A program made the position numbers and the translations under genes. From contig NZ_JADWDC010000029.1 of assembly GCF_020640915.1 (NCBI RefSeq), positions 1-55,729 of the forward strand: DNA of 55,729 bases, read 5' to 3'. Shown one piece after another: positions 1-10,464 of the stretch. How positions within the stretch are numbered: position 1 is the stretch's first letter; each line of letters starts with the position of its first letter. A model generated the notes under the pieces. That model searched no databases, had not been told where the DNA came from, and saw nothing but the letters and a program-made list of their open reading frames with translations. The DNA is from Waterburya agarophytonicola KI4 (GTDB lineage: Bacteria > Cyanobacteriota > Cyanobacteriia > Cyanobacteriales > Xenococcaceae).

Positions 1-89
1 CAGAGAACTCATATGACATTTTATCTGTTAATCAACCTCAAAATCAACACCCTAGCTACAATCAAAACTTTTCAGTTTTGTTCTCTAGT

Positions 90-374
90 TTAAGCATAGA
101 ACAACTTCTTTTTTCTCTTCAAAATGAGAATTGCTGTTAATCCGTTAACTAAATTTTTGAGAACTGTTGTCATTGAATCTGATGACCAATAGCTCATCGC
201 AATCACTAAACATACTACCAAACTTGATGTGAGCTTTCTTTGACGTGATTCAAAACTCCTGGTTTTCTCTAAAGCTTCTTCAATCATCGATGGTTGAATG
301 ACTGTTTCTATCGCTTGAAATACTGATGAAGCTTCTAACTTGGGATTAATCAAAGAAAATTCTTTGAGCTGCAA
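90..374 (-). pseudogene. IS4-type transposase, N-terminal remnant
   Basis: The 94-residue frame resembles the N-terminal domain of IS4-family transposases: an acidic helix (MIEEALEKT), then RQRKLTSSLVVCLVIAMS and a VLKNLVNGL segment. The DDE catalytic domain that should follow is absent; the frame degenerates into TAILILKRKKK and stops. The full transposase would be several hundred residues, so this is a dead fragment. No terminal inverted repeats are recognisable within the window. It lies upstream of and divergent from rimP. The family call rests on remembered sequence patterns. Confidence 0.65.
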
Positions 375-565
375 CTTTAAATACCTTAATTTGATAATGG
401 TTAATCTTAGTTACTTTATACTATTTTGGGCTTAACCGAGAAGTATTGAGAGAGCAGCAAGTTTTAATTATTGTCGCAATTTATAATTTATTGGTATCAT
501 ATATTGAAGGAAGGTCACAAAAGTAGTCAAAGCCTTTCTGCCTACAGAAATATAAAGAAGCATGG

Positions 566-589
566 AAGTGGGAAACGCCCGCTTTTTTT
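566..589 (+). terminator. Intrinsic terminator upstream of rimP
   Basis: A 7-bp stem (566-572 with 578-584, one G:T pair) with a 5-nt loop runs into a T tract. It lies 76 nt before the rimP start, with no + strand gene upstream in the window. It may end a transcript entering from the left or attenuate the rimP-nusA transcript. Confidence 0.5.
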
Positions 590-664
590 GTTGTCTAAAT
601 AAAAAAATGCCTTTAGCGTGCTAACTGAACTTAGTTGAGTTGGTACAAAGTAACTTTTACCAAC

Positions 665-1123
665 ATGACTCATCCCATTGTGACCCAAATTATCGAACTG
701 GCATCTCCTTTAGCCGAAGACTTAAATCTAGAATTAGTTGATGCAGTGTTTCAAACCAATAAAACACCGCCAATTCTGAGAATAGACGTGCGGAATCCTG
801 GTGGAGATACCAGTCTAGAAAACTGCGAACAAATGAGTAGGATTCTCGAAGAAGAGTTAGACTTAGCTGAAATTATTCCTACCGCTTATGTCTTAGAAAT
901 TTCCAGTCCTGGTATTTCTCGTATACTGACTAGCGATAGAGAATTTACCGCCTTTAAAGGCTTTGCCGTAAGAATTAAGACTTTTGCTCCTTACAAAAAT
1001 AAAAAAGAATGGCAAGGGCGACTGCAACAGCGAGACGAAACAGCAATTCATATCAATCAAAAAGGAAAAGCGATCGCTATACCGCGAGAACTCGTGGCAA
1101 AAGTACAGCTTGAAGATGAATAA
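665..1123 (+). CDS. rimP: Ribosome maturation factor RimP
   Basis: A 152-residue RimP, the cytoplasmic factor needed for 30S subunit maturation. The N-terminal alpha/beta domain shows the family pattern LELVDAVFQ ... LRIDVRNPGGDTSLENCEQMSRILEEELD, followed by LEISSPGISRIL, where most RimP proteins have VSSPGLDRPL. The C-terminal part is the SH3-like barrel (FKGFAVRIKTF ... WQGRL ... IPRELVAKVQL). I start at ATG 665 because the upstream in-frame TTG at 635 adds ten residues that do not fit the family. It is followed by nusA, ylxR and infB, the widespread bacterial order, so co-transcription is likely. Confidence 0.93.
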   Translation: MTHPIVTQIIELASPLAEDLNLELVDAVFQTNKTPPILRIDVRNPGGDTSLENCEQMSRILEEELDLAEIIPTAYVLEISSPGISRILTSDREFTAFKGFAVRIKTFAPYKNKKEWQGRLQQRDETAIHINQKGKAIAIPRELVAKVQLEDE

Positions 1124-1229
1124 CTCTACTTCAGTGTCAGAGGAATGCGTTCAACATTAACGATGACAGGTACTTAAACTTAATTACCCCCATTAACCAT
1201 AGCTTAAATTTTAATCTTAGGAGCGTAGT

Positions 1230-2609
1230 ATGACTCTAGTAAGTTTGCCTGGTCTAAAGGCAACCATCGAAGAAATTAGCCAAAGATACAACCTTCCAGG
1301 GACTGCTGTGGAAGAAGCTCTTAGAGAGGCTTTAGTCAAAGGCTATGAAAAATTTCGCCGTTCCAAATCCCGCAATGAGGAATTCAGCGAAGAATATTTT
1401 GAGAATTTTAACGTTCAATTAGACACAGAAGAAGAAGGATTTCAAATTCTAACTACCAAAGTTATTGTTGATGTGAGTAAAGATCAAATCGAAGATCGCG
1501 ACCATCATATTTCTTTGAGCGAAGTACAAGAACAAGTGGAAGATTTAGAAATTGAAGTAGGAGATTCTGTAATAGTCGATGTAACTCCCGAGCAAAAAGA
1601 TTTCGGTCGAATGGCAGCAATCCAAACCAAGCAAGTATTGTTGCAAAAACTACGGGATCAACAAAGAAAACTAATTCAAGAAGAATTTAACGATCTAGAA
1701 GATACAGTTTTACAAGCAAGGGTCGTTCGGTTTGAAAGACAGTCTGCCATTGTGGCAGTTACTAGTGGTTTGGGACAGCCAGAAGTGGAAGCAGAATTGC
1801 CCAAACGAGAACAATTACCCAACGACACCTATCGCTCTAATACTACTTTCAAAGTCTACTTGAAAAAAGTTAGAGACACTCCCCATCGCGGTCCTCAACT
1901 AATGGTTTCTAGGGCTACTGCTGGATTGGTCGTAGAATTATTCAGTAACGAAGTTCCTGAAATAGAAGAAGAAATAGTCCGCATTGTAGCAGTAGCGAGA
2001 GAAGCTCATCCTCCATCCCGTCATGTCGGAGTTCGTACTAAAATAGCAGTAGATACTTTGGAACGAGATGTAGATCCCGTAGGGGCTTGTATTGGTGCTA
2101 GAGGTTCGCGAATTCAAGCAGTGGTAAATGAATTGAGGGGGGAAAAAATCGATGTCATTCGTTGGTCGCCAGATCCTGCAACCTACATTGCTAATTCTCT
2201 CAGCCCAGCAAGGGTAGATCGCGTAGTTTTAGCTGATGTAGAAGAAAAACAGTCCTTAGTCTTAGTTGCAGACGATCAGCTAAGTTTAGCCATTGGCAAA
2301 GAAGGACAAAACGTCCGTCTAGCAGCTCGTTTGACAGGATGGAAAATTGATATTAAGGATAGCAATTTATTTGACGAAGAAGCTGAAATGGCAAAATGGG
2401 CAGCCCAAGCAGAAGCAAAAGCTGCCTTGAAAGTAGCAGAAGAAGAGGAAATAGAAGAAGAAGAGGAAATAGAAGAAGAAGAGGAAATAGAAGAAGAAGA
2501 AACGGACAATCTAGTAACCGAAACACCAACTGTTGAGAACGAATTAGAATCGCAAACACCAACAGAACTTTCAGACGAACAAGAAAGTCTCTATCCCACA
2601 ATAGAATAA
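1230..2609 (+). CDS. nusA: Transcription termination/antitermination factor NusA
   Basis: NusA binds RNA polymerase and the nascent RNA and modulates pausing, termination and antitermination. In order: an N-terminal polymerase-binding domain (to about residue 125), an S1 domain (about 135-200, containing VVRFERQSAIVAV), then tandem KH domains (about 225-375; VDPVGACIGARGSRIQAVVNEL and LSLAIGKEGQNVRLAARLTGW). The acidic C-terminal repeats of proteobacterial NusA are absent. Instead there is a low-complexity acidic tail of EEEEEI repeats (about residues 404-425) and a Glu/Thr-rich end. A purine-rich RBS precedes ATG 1230. It is the second gene of the rimP-nusA-ylxR-infB cluster. Confidence 0.95.
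   Translation: MTLVSLPGLKATIEEISQRYNLPGTAVEEALREALVKGYEKFRRSKSRNEEFSEEYFENFNVQLDTEEEGFQILTTKVIVDVSKDQIEDRDHHISLSEVQEQVEDLEIEVGDSVIVDVTPEQKDFGRMAAIQTKQVLLQKLRDQQRKLIQEEFNDLEDTVLQARVVRFERQSAIVAVTSGLGQPEVEAELPKREQLPNDTYRSNTTFKVYLKKVRDTPHRGPQLMVSRATAGLVVELFSNEVPEIEEEIVRIVAVAREAHPPSRHVGVRTKIAVDTLERDVDPVGACIGARGSRIQAVVNELRGEKIDVIRWSPDPATYIANSLSPARVDRVVLADVEEKQSLVLVADDQLSLAIGKEGQNVRLAARLTGWKIDIKDSNLFDEEAEMAKWAAQAEAKAALKVAEEEEIEEEEEIEEEEEIEEEETDNLVTETPTVENELESQTPTELSDEQESLYPTIE
2440..2502 (+). repeat. Tandem 18-nt repeat encoding EEEEEI in NusA tail
   Basis: About three near-identical 18-nt purine-only units (gaagaggaaatagaagaa type) encode Glu5-Ile blocks. Such tracts change length by slippage, so tail length may vary between strains. 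Confidence 0.8.
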
Positions 2610-2771
2610 AACAGTAATTGAGGAGATTGGCAAACGGCGAGATCTTAATTCTTGGATTCAGGTAATTAGACTTAAAACAAGCGATCGAGCAAACTTTTGT
2701 TTAAAATCCCTGTTTTAGATCGAGTTAAGTCTCCTCAATCTAGAAACTAAGTGTAGGTTATAGATATCAAG

Positions 2772-3023
2772 ATGAAGCAAAAAAACTATCGTCGATGCGT
2801 TAGTTGTCGTCGTAACAGACCCAAGCAGTCATTTTGGCGAGTGGTTCGCATAGCATTAAACCATCAAATAGAAATAGACAGAGGAATGGGGCGTTCTGCT
2901 TATATTTGTCCCGATATTAATTGCTTGACTCAAGCGAAGACGAAAAACCGCCTAAGTAGTTCTCTTAGAACCAAAGTTCCCGAACATATTTATCAAGATT
3001 TACAAGAACGTTTGAGGGGATAA
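2772..3023 (+). CDS. ylxR: YlxR family (DUF448) protein
   Basis: An 83-residue basic protein with the YlxR pattern: an RRCVSCRRNRPKQSFWRVVR start, GRSAYICPDINCLTQAKTKNRLSSSLR in the middle, and a short helical tail. The family is typically 80-100 residues, binds RNA and lies between nusA and infB, as here. Its cellular role is poorly defined; in some bacteria it is linked to the RNase P RNA or acts as a regulator. Four Cys residues (two in CVSC, two in CPDINC) could bind a metal. Confidence 0.9.
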   Translation: MKQKNYRRCVSCRRNRPKQSFWRVVRIALNHQIEIDRGMGRSAYICPDINCLTQAKTKNRLSSSLRTKVPEHIYQDLQERLRG

Positions 3024-3290
3024 TGTTAAGGTCAAACAACAAAAATTATATTATTAGTACTGAAAGCTTAAGATAAGATAGATAATTTTGTATTTTTCTC
3101 TAAAATAAAGATGTAAGAGGTAATGGTTATGAATGATAATTGCACACTTATAAATATTGTTCTATTTTTCAATCTAGATCTTATCTGATAGAGTCATAAA
3201 AGTTTTACCAGTAATCTTAAGAAGATGAAAAACTACACGAGCAAACCAATGACCGTATAAACACAAACAATTAATTGAGGGGAATAGTGG

Positions 3291-6242
3291 ATGAACAACG
3301 GCAAAGTAAGAATATACGAACTATCAAAAGAATTAAATTTGGAGAACAAAGATATCAAGGAGATTTGCGAGCAGTTAAATATTGCAGTCAAAAGTCATAG
3401 CAGTACAGTTACCGCATCTCAAGCAGAAAGAGTTAAAGCCGTAGCTGCTAAATCCCCTCGTGCAGAGAAAGCAAACAGTCCTAAACAAGAATTACAACCC
3501 CCCAAAGCTTCAGGAAAACGCAAACAACAAATTTTGGCAATTCACCACAAAACAGATACCTCCAATGCTCCTACTCAACCCAAAAGACCATCATTAGGAG
3601 CATCACCCAAGTTAGTTTCTCCCCCTAGTCGTCCCAAATCAACGGCAGCTAGAATATCTCAAGAAGAATCATCCATCCAAGCTAAAGCAACTCAAAAGCC
3701 AGAATTTTCGGCGGCAGAAAGTGAGGTAACTCCCACTGTTTCCAAAGAACAGAAGGCTTCAGAACAAATGTCTAAACCAGCGATGGTTAAACCTCCAAAG
3801 TTGTCTTCTCCACCTTCTAGACCTCAAAAAACTAAGAGTGTAGCGAAGAAAAGTTCTATTCCCGCCCCCATCAAGCCCAAAATACGTTCTTCAGAACAGT
3901 CTCCAAGTAAATTGGAAGGAAGAGAAGAAACCGAAACTGAGAAAAAGAAAAAAGTTATTCCTTCTCTACCAAAGCTAAACCAAAGACCGCAAAAAGCTCA
4001 GGTAGTAGGAAAAGTTGGCAAAATATCTAAAGAAGAAGTAGATGAAAACGAGACAGAAGATTTAGTTGATGACGAGATTGACACTGATGATGTGATCAGC
4101 AAAACTGAAGTCAAAAAAGTTACTCGTTTAAAACGTCCTACACCTCCTCGTAAAGTCAAAGAATGGGAAAACGAAGAAGAAGACGAAGGTAAACTGTCTA
4201 AAGCCAAAAAAGCAGCCAAGAAGCGTCGCGCACCCAAGCCAGTATTGGATGATGATGATGATTTTGATGCAGATTCGACTACAGTACAGATTGATACTGC
4301 ATTTAGTCTATCAACGGCTCGTCCTCCAAAACCTCAGTCAATGCAGCAACAGCAACCCGCTGCAAGCAGTCATAAAAAACCCAGAAAACCTTCCTTTAAA
4401 ACGGAAAAGACTCAAAAAACAGAACGTCAGACAAAAGGTAAAGTTGCTCCAACTTTACCAGAATTTATAACTTTGACGGATAATTTGACTGTCAGAGATT
4501 TGGCACAAAGATTAAATACTCCTGAAACAGATATCATTAGAAGTCTCTTCTTTAAAGGGATTCCCGTCAACATCACTCAAACTCTTGATTTAGAAACAGC
4601 CAAGATGGTGGCGGAAGAACTAGAGGTTATAGTAGAAACTCCAGAAGAAACATCCGCAGCGGTTAAAGAAACTGAAATGCTTGATGCTGATGACCTAGAA
4701 AATCTTCAGCTTCGTCCTCCTGTAGTTACGATTATGGGTCACGTGGATCATGGTAAAACTACCCTACTAGATTCAATTCGTAAAAGTACTGTGGCATCAG
4801 GAGAAGCGGGAGGAATCACTCAGCATATTGGTGCATATCACGTAGATGTAGAACACGCAGGAAAACAACAGCAGATTGTTTTTCTAGATACTCCTGGTCA
4901 CGAAGCCTTTACTGCTATGCGAGCTAGAGGAACTAGAGTGACAGATATAGCTATTTTGGTAGTGGCTGCAGATGATGGAGTACAGCCTCAAACTAAAGAA
5001 GCAATCAGCCATGCAAAAGCAGCGCAAGTTCCTTTGATCGTGGCAATTAATAAGGTTGATAAGCCTGACTCTAATCCTGACAGAATTAAACAAGAATTAA
5101 CCGAACAAGGTTTAGTTCCTGAAGATTGGGGTGGAGACACCACAATGGTTAACGTAAGCGCGCTCAAAGGAGACAATCTAGATGAATTACTAGAAATGAT
5201 TCTTTTAGTAGCCGAAGTTGAAGAACTTTCTGCCAATCCTAATCGTCCTGCTAAAGGAACGGTAATCGAGGCTAACCTAGATCGAAATAGAGGCCCTGTT
5301 GCTACTTTATTAGTACAGAATGGTACTTTACGAGTTGGAGACAGCATTGTTGCTGGTTCTGTCCTGGGTAAAGTAAGAGCCATGGTTGATGACATGGGAG
5401 AAAAAGTAGAAGAAGCCACTCCTTCTTTTGCGGTGGAAATTTTAGGATTGAATGACGTTCCTGAAGCAGGAGATGAGTTTGATATTTATCCTAGCGAACG
5501 AGAAGCTAGGGTCGTTGCAGACCAAAGAGCTATCGAACAGCGCGATACTCGTTTATTGCAATCTCTATCATCTCGTCGTATCAGCTTGAGTACTATATCT
5601 GCTCAGGCACAAGAAGGGGAGCTTAAGGAACTTAATTTGATTATTAAGGCTGACGTTCAAGGGTCTGTAGAAGCTATTTTAGGTTCTTTGGCACAGTTAC
5701 CTCAAAACGAAGTTCAAATTCGGACTTTACTTGCTTCTCCTGGAGAAGTAACTGAAACAGATGTAGACTTGGCAGCAGCTAGTGGTGCAGTAATTATTGG
5801 ATTTAATACTACGTTGGCATCAGGAGCAAGACAAGCAGCAGATCGAGAAGGTGTTGATATTCGTCAATACAACATTATCTACAAGCTGCTGGATGAGATT
5901 CAAGGAGCGATGGAAGGTCTATTAGATCCTGAAGAGGTTCAAGAAGATCTAGGTCAAGTCGAAGTTCGAGCAGTGTTCCCTGTAGGTCGCGGTGCGGTTG
6001 CGGGTTGTTATGTCTTGTCTGGCAAAATAGTTCGTAATTGTAAGATTCGCGTCCGTCGCGGTAACAAAATAGTTCACGAGGGGGATTTGAATTCTCTCAA
6101 ACGGATGAAAGATGACGTGAAAGAAGTCAATACTGGTTTTGAATGTGGTATCGGTGCAAGTAAATTCTCTGATTGGAAGGAAGGGGATATTATTGAAGCC
6201 TACGAACTGGTCTTCAAGCGTCGTACCTTAGCAACTAGTTAG
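3291..6242 (+). CDS. infB: Translation initiation factor IF-2
   Basis: A 983-residue GTPase that delivers initiator fMet-tRNA to the 30S subunit and promotes subunit joining. It opens with the IF2 N-terminal module ([20 protein letters not shown]). A long, charged Lys/Pro/Ser-rich linker of about 370 residues follows, usual in cyanobacterial IF-2, then the IF2 core domain ([20 protein letters not shown]). The G domain has G1 GHVDHGKT (483-490), G3 DTPGHEAF and G4 NKVDKP. Domain II and the C-terminal fMet-tRNA-binding domain ([19 protein letters not shown]) complete the protein. RBS GAGGGG precedes ATG 3291. It closes the cluster, 267 nt after ylxR; that spacer shows no further gene. Confidence 0.97.
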   Translation: MNNGKVRIYELSKELNLENKDIKEICEQLNIAVKSHSSTVTASQAERVKAVAAKSPRAEKANSPKQELQPPKASGKRKQQILAIHHKTDTSNAPTQPKRPSLGASPKLVSPPSRPKSTAARISQEESSIQAKATQKPEFSAAESEVTPTVSKEQKASEQMSKPAMVKPPKLSSPPSRPQKTKSVAKKSSIPAPIKPKIRSSEQSPSKLEGREETETEKKKKVIPSLPKLNQRPQKAQVVGKVGKISKEEVDENETEDLVDDEIDTDDVISKTEVKKVTRLKRPTPPRKVKEWENEEEDEGKLSKAKKAAKKRRAPKPVLDDDDDFDADSTTVQIDTAFSLSTARPPKPQSMQQQQPAASSHKKPRKPSFKTEKTQKTERQTKGKVAPTLPEFITLTDNLTVRDLAQRLNTPETDIIRSLFFKGIPVNITQTLDLETAKMVAEELEVIVETPEETSAAVKETEMLDADDLENLQLRPPVVTIMGHVDHGKTTLLDSIRKSTVASGEAGGITQHIGAYHVDVEHAGKQQQIVFLDTPGHEAFTAMRARGTRVTDIAILVVAADDGVQPQTKEAISHAKAAQVPLIVAINKVDKPDSNPDRIKQELTEQGLVPEDWGGDTTMVNVSALKGDNLDELLEMILLVAEVEELSANPNRPAKGTVIEANLDRNRGPVATLLVQNGTLRVGDSIVAGSVLGKVRAMVDDMGEKVEEATPSFAVEILGLNDVPEAGDEFDIYPSEREARVVADQRAIEQRDTRLLQSLSSRRISLSTISAQAQEGELKELNLIIKADVQGSVEAILGSLAQLPQNEVQIRTLLASPGEVTETDVDLAAASGAVIIGFNTTLASGARQAADREGVDIRQYNIIYKLLDEIQGAMEGLLDPEEVQEDLGQVEVRAVFPVGRGAVAGCYVLSGKIVRNCKIRVRRGNKIVHEGDLNSLKRMKDDVKEVNTGFECGIGASKFSDWKEGDIIEAYELVFKRRTLATS

Positions 6243-6333
6243 TAAATTTAAGTAGACAGTACATAGAGCAATATATACTCATATCTACTGTCTACTTGAT
6301 GTTTAACATTTATAAATATCTGTTTAATGATTG

Positions 6334-6957
6334 ATGTCAAATGTCAAAAGTATACGTTCAGAACCTTTTTTGTGGATTCATTTAATGGGTGTAGCCCTAT
6401 TTCCTATTTTTGTAGGGGCGAGCGCGATCGCTTTAAGCATTGGAAAGAGTTATCCTGTTATTGTTGAATTATCATTCTTGCTAATTGTTGGAGTGCTTCC
6501 TGTATTCTGGATGCAGGTTAGTCATCCTTTTGATATTTTTAGCGTTTTGTTTGTGGCTCTTAAGCCAGAATGTTTAGATGATAATCAAAAAGTAATCTTG
6601 TCACTGTTTAAAACATTCAAACAAAAACTGTTTAGTGCGATCGCAGCAGTTATGATGACTTTATTATTGTGGTTGCTCTACCGTTTATCTCCCTTAACCA
6701 CAGGAATAGTTGATTTTTTACCCCAATGGCGTATTTTGGGCTTAGGAATTGCTGGAGCCAGCTTTTTTGCCAGCAACTTATTCTTTCAGATACCCTTGAG
6801 CGTTTTACTTGTTTTGCTAACCCAGGAATCTAAATTGGTAAAGATTGCACCTTATACTACAGATAAAATTTATCATGACTTTACTCTGGCTGGAATTAAA
6901 GTAGACAGAATACTCTGGTTTTTGGCTTCAGAAACTGATTCTCAAGAAACCATCTAA
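6334..6957 (+). CDS. Cyanobacterial low-complexity-tail-type membrane protein
   Basis: About 207 residues with four to five hydrophobic segments, for example FLWIHLMGVALFPIFVGASA, LSFLLIVGVLPVFWM, FSAIAAVMMTLLLWLLY and a long one near 140-165. It matches what I remember of cyanobacterial proteins named 'low-complexity tail membrane protein', often found after infB, although the tail here is short. Function unknown. I prefer ATG 6334 to the TTG one codon earlier. It probably sits in the cytoplasmic or thylakoid membrane. Confidence 0.6.
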   Translation: MSNVKSIRSEPFLWIHLMGVALFPIFVGASAIALSIGKSYPVIVELSFLLIVGVLPVFWMQVSHPFDIFSVLFVALKPECLDDNQKVILSLFKTFKQKLFSAIAAVMMTLLLWLLYRLSPLTTGIVDFLPQWRILGLGIAGASFFASNLFFQIPLSVLLVLLTQESKLVKIAPYTTDKIYHDFTLAGIKVDRILWFLASETDSQETI

Positions 6958-7066
6958 ATTCAACTAGACTCGATAGCAAATCAACAATTATGTAGTGGCT
7001 ATTACAGACTATCTTTTCAGTTGAGTTACACTGTAAATATAGCAAAACAAGAAAATAATATTATAG

Positions 7067-7261
7067 ATGACAAATTCAACTATCACGACCCAAGATGGCA
7101 GAGAACAAGATCGGGCAATTTGGTTTAGTCTCAGGAAAGCGATCGCTAAAAGTTCGGGTTTTCAAAGCTGGCAACAAGAAAGAGAAGTAAATACTAATGC
7201 TGATTTAGACATACAGGTACGACGCTATCTAGAAGAAACTCTAGAAACTCTTGCTTACTAA
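7067..7261 (+). CDS. Small conserved cyanobacterial hypothetical protein
   Basis: A 64-residue hydrophilic protein, MTNSTITTQDGREQDRAIWF then SLRKAIAKSSGFQSW, ending in a helix LDIQVRRYLEETLETLAY. No signal peptide or membrane segment. The short spacing to the previous gene and ordinary codon use, with a HIP1 site inside the frame, support it as real. I do not know its function. Confidence 0.55.
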   Translation: MTNSTITTQDGREQDRAIWFSLRKAIAKSSGFQSWQQEREVNTNADLDIQVRRYLEETLETLAY

Positions 7262-7310
7262 AAACATCTTCCCAAAAATAAAGCTTTGATAGATTTTCCT
7301 TGCTCTAATG

Positions 7311-7334
7311 GGGGCGTATCGCTATATACGTCCC
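7311..7334. repeat. Palindromic GGGGCGTAT repeat
   Basis: A 9-bp inverted repeat (7311-7319 with 7326-7334, one G:T pair) around a 6-nt loop, not followed by a T tract. A related and more perfect palindrome lies at 55323-55350. Interspersed GTAGGGGCGAAT-type palindromes are common in cyanobacterial intergenic DNA. The rest of 7262-7480 holds nothing else I recognise. Confidence 0.55.
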
Positions 7335-7480
7335 TATTAAAAGTTTTAAATAATTATAATTCAACCCAAAGAAAATCTTAAAGCAACAATTTTCTTTGTT
7401 TTTGTTTTAGTATGATTGCTTATGATAATTTAAGACAGTCTTAATTTCTGCTTTTATCTAGCAAATACAATTAAAACAAT

Positions 7481-8902
7481 ATGGCACGTAGCTCTTTACA
7501 GTTAAACAGCAAATGGATACCAAAAGTAGAGGAATCTTTAGCAACTCAGCAATTAACTCAACGTACAATAGCCGAGCGTTTAGAAATATCTCGTTCTTCC
7601 GTCTCTAAGTTTATTAACTGTAAACCCGTTGCCCTCAACACTTTTATTCGTCTTTGTCAGGAGTTAAATCTCGACTGGAACGGTGCTTCTCAACCAGAAA
7701 GAGAATGGAACGATAGCATCGAAAGTTTTAGATTTAAACAGGATGACTTCAAATCAAACCCAGGAGGACAAATATCTCCCGATGAAATTGTTGGTCGAGA
7801 TCGTCTCATCGAGCAGCTTTGGGACAGACTGCGGCAACAAAGTTTTATCTTTAGTGGCGAGAGGAGAATTGGTAAAAGCAGTACCCTCAAAAAAATGACC
7901 CTCGAAGCACCAGAGGATATGCTGCCTATTTATCGGGATTTGGAAGGAATAAGAAGTCCAATTGAATTTGTGGAAGTTATTTGGCAGGATACGGAAACAT
8001 ACCTTAGAGAAGCAGGAAAAGCCCAAAGAGTTAGAGAATTTGTCAGCGAATTAATTGGCAGTCATTTTACTGGATATCGGTTTCCCGAAATAACAGCACC
8101 CCACTGGAAGACTTTATTAACTAAGACTATTGAAGACTTAGTAACATTGCAAAGTAAACAAATTGTGTTTATTTGGGATGAAATACCCCATCTCTTGGGG
8201 AATTTTAGTGATGAAGCAGCTATGGAAACTTTGGATATTTTGCGATCGCTCCGTCAAACTTATCCCGATATCCGCATGGTATTTTCTGGTTCAATTGGTT
8301 TGCACCATATTATTAAAAATCTTCAGAAGGCTGGATACAGTAACGATCCTACCAATGATATGTATCCCGTTGACGGTCAACCTTTGGCTCAAGAAGATGC
8401 CATACAATTGACCATTAATTTACTGCGGGGAGAAGATGTAACTATCTTTAACTTCCAAGAAACCGCGACAGAAATTGCTTTGGCGGTAGATTGCATTCCC
8501 TTTTATATCCATCACCTAGTCAATCAACTAAAAGATTATTCGGGGGAAATAAATCAAGAGATTATTATGAACATTGTCGATGAATCTCTACGAAATCCCT
8601 TGAATCTCTGGAAAATGGAGCATTATCGCGAAAGAATTGATAATTATTATAATGATATTCAAAAACCCTATGCTTTAGAGATTTTAGATATCCTCTCTAT
8701 CAATCCTCCCACGCCATTTCAGAGGATATGGCAATATCTTAAAAGCGAACCCCATACTCAAGATAAGGAGACTGCCAGAAGCGTTTTGAGACTGCTGATG
8801 AAGGATTATTATTTGATACAAGAAGATAATCTCTCAGGCAGTACTTATACTTTTCGCTATCAATTAGTGCAAAAATATTGGCGTATTTCTAGAGGGCTTT
8901 AA
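7481..8902 (+). CDS. HTH-containing AAA/STAND-type ATPase
   Basis: A 473-residue protein. It opens with a helix-turn-helix (about residues 15-60; LTQRTIAERLEISRSSVSKF then INCKPVALNTFIRLCQELN), which suggests DNA binding. A P-loop NTPase follows, with Walker A GERRIGKSST (near 127) and Walker B QIVFIWDEIPHLL. The C-terminal part is helical with a winged-helix-like end (LRLLMKDYYLIQEDNLSGSTYTFRYQLVQKYWR). This is the layout of cyanobacterial AAA-like/STAND signalling ATPases, with an HTH in place of the usual effector. Target and signal are unknown. It stands alone and converges on gmd. Confidence 0.75.
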   Translation: MARSSLQLNSKWIPKVEESLATQQLTQRTIAERLEISRSSVSKFINCKPVALNTFIRLCQELNLDWNGASQPEREWNDSIESFRFKQDDFKSNPGGQISPDEIVGRDRLIEQLWDRLRQQSFIFSGERRIGKSSTLKKMTLEAPEDMLPIYRDLEGIRSPIEFVEVIWQDTETYLREAGKAQRVREFVSELIGSHFTGYRFPEITAPHWKTLLTKTIEDLVTLQSKQIVFIWDEIPHLLGNFSDEAAMETLDILRSLRQTYPDIRMVFSGSIGLHHIIKNLQKAGYSNDPTNDMYPVDGQPLAQEDAIQLTINLLRGEDVTIFNFQETATEIALAVDCIPFYIHHLVNQLKDYSGEINQEIIMNIVDESLRNPLNLWKMEHYRERIDNYYNDIQKPYALEILDILSINPPTPFQRIWQYLKSEPHTQDKETARSVLRLLMKDYYLIQEDNLSGSTYTFRYQLVQKYWRISRGL

Positions 8903-9037
8903 AAATTGTTTTTTGGTAAAGAATTAAATTGCTTTGTCGATCGAGGAGTAGCAAAAGCGAAGTATCGACAGTAATTTGTTTCTCTATCTTCTTTACTACT
9001 CCCCCCTCTAGTATTTCTGCTCGACAACAGCAAAAAA

Positions 9038-10126
9038 CTAATCTACCGTAGCAACTAGACCCCGATTCATTACTCGAAAGTCGCCATCTTGCTTAAATTC
9101 GCTAGGTTCGATTCCGTCGGTTGTAGGCAAGCCAATAGCTGATAAATCCGCATCTATCATGAGTTTAACCAAACCAGGAAAATCTATTGACGGTTGCCAA
9201 CCTAAGTGATTATTAGCTTTGGCAGGATCGCCAACCAAAAGATCGACTTCTGCTGGGCGTAAATAACGCTCGTCAAAAGCAACATAATCTTGCCAATTGA
9301 GGTTGACGTAATTAAAAGCCAGTTCGAGAAAATCTTTGATGGAGTGAGTTTCTCCTGTGGCAACAACATAATCATCGGGACGATCTTGTTGAAGCATTAA
9401 CCACATGGCTCTAACATAATCTTTGGCATAACCCCAATCTCTTTTGGAATCCAAATTGCCCAAATAAAGTTTTTGTTGCGTCTGGGCAACTATCCTCGCA
9501 ACTGCTCTAGTAATTTTTCTGGTAACAAAGGTTTCTCCACGACGGGGAGATTCATGGTTAAATAAAATACCATTACAAGCAAACAGATCGTAAGATTCGC
9601 GATAGTTGATTGTCTGCCAATGAGCGTATACCTTCGCGCAAGCATAAGGACTGCGGGGATAGAAGGGAGTAGTTTCACTTTGAGGAACATGTTGAACCTT
9701 GCCAAACATTTCTGAAGAACCTGCTTGATAAAATCTGACTTCAATCCCCGTTCTTTGTTGATAGTCGCGAATTGCTTCGAGCAAGCGCAATGTACCCATT
9801 CCCACAGAATCTACTGTATATTCTGGCGAGTCGAAACTAACTCGCACGTGAGATTGCGAACCTAAATTGTAGATTTCAACTGGTTTGACTTCTTCTAAAA
9901 TTCTTCTTAGGGTAGTACCATCAGTTAGATCTCCATAATGCAAAAACAAGTTTGCATCTTCATCGTGGGGATCAACATAAATATGGTCAATGCGATCGGT
10001 ATTAAAGGTGGAAGTTCTGCGAATAATTCCATGCACTTCGTAACCTTGAGATATTAAAAATTCACTTAAATACGAACCATCTTGTCCAGTAATTCCTGTT
10101 AGCAATGCTACTTTGGTTTGCTTCAT
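9038..10126 (-). CDS. gmd: GDP-mannose 4,6-dehydratase
   Basis: A 362-residue short-chain dehydrogenase/reductase that converts GDP-D-mannose to GDP-4-keto-6-deoxy-D-mannose, the first step to GDP-L-fucose and related surface sugars. The NADP-binding glycine motif is [16 protein letters not shown] at the N terminus. The catalytic triad is visible as S/T in AGSSEMFG plus [10 protein letters not shown] (YxxxK). The segment [20 protein letters not shown] is characteristic of GMD. Length fits the family (about 350-370). It is the only sugar-nucleotide gene nearby; GDP-fucose synthase is not in the window. Confidence 0.95.
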   Translation of the reverse strand: MKQTKVALLTGITGQDGSYLSEFLISQGYEVHGIIRRTSTFNTDRIDHIYVDPHDEDANLFLHYGDLTDGTTLRRILEEVKPVEIYNLGSQSHVRVSFDSPEYTVDSVGMGTLRLLEAIRDYQQRTGIEVRFYQAGSSEMFGKVQHVPQSETTPFYPRSPYACAKVYAHWQTINYRESYDLFACNGILFNHESPRRGETFVTRKITRAVARIVAQTQQKLYLGNLDSKRDWGYAKDYVRAMWLMLQQDRPDDYVVATGETHSIKDFLELAFNYVNLNWQDYVAFDERYLRPAEVDLLVGDPAKANNHLGWQPSIDFPGLVKLMIDADLSAIGLPTTDGIEPSEFKQDGDFRVMNRGLVATVD

Positions 10127-10464
10127 TAGTCGAGAATAGATAGATAGCTATGACGAATATATTTGGGATCTGCAACCAGATTAAAATAAAAAATTAAGCT
10201 TTAGTTAAATAATTAAAAGATATTACATCTTACTGAAGTTTATGAATTTTTATGTTACTTCAAAAAATTAAATATCTCATTATAATCAGGAGATGACTCT
10301 GTCATACAATCATCTTACAGTGGATACATTCTGGTTGCAAGTCAGCCAATCAAACCAAAAAATAAATTAATCATCAACTAGTAAAGTTTTAAGGTCATTT
10401 TCAGTAAATCTTGAGAATTTGGATTATAGAGTTAAAGTAGAGTCGATATCTATCCTCAAGAATC
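10127..10464. other. Intergenic region between divergent gmd and TVP38 genes
   Basis: 338 bp, AT-rich, between divergently transcribed genes, so it should hold both promoters. I see no gene, RNA or clear repeat in it. Confidence 0.5.

Noticed and set aside
2276-2601. Open frames on the minus strand opposite the nusA tail
   Set aside because: They are low-complexity Ser/Leu mirror images of the Glu-rich repeat, not genes.
4988-5419. 143-codon minus-strand frame opposite infB
   Set aside because: Lies wholly inside the well-conserved IF-2 GTPase domain in another frame; no family resemblance.
7311-7334. Intrinsic terminator
   Set aside because: No T tract follows on either strand; it is better described as an interspersed palindrome.
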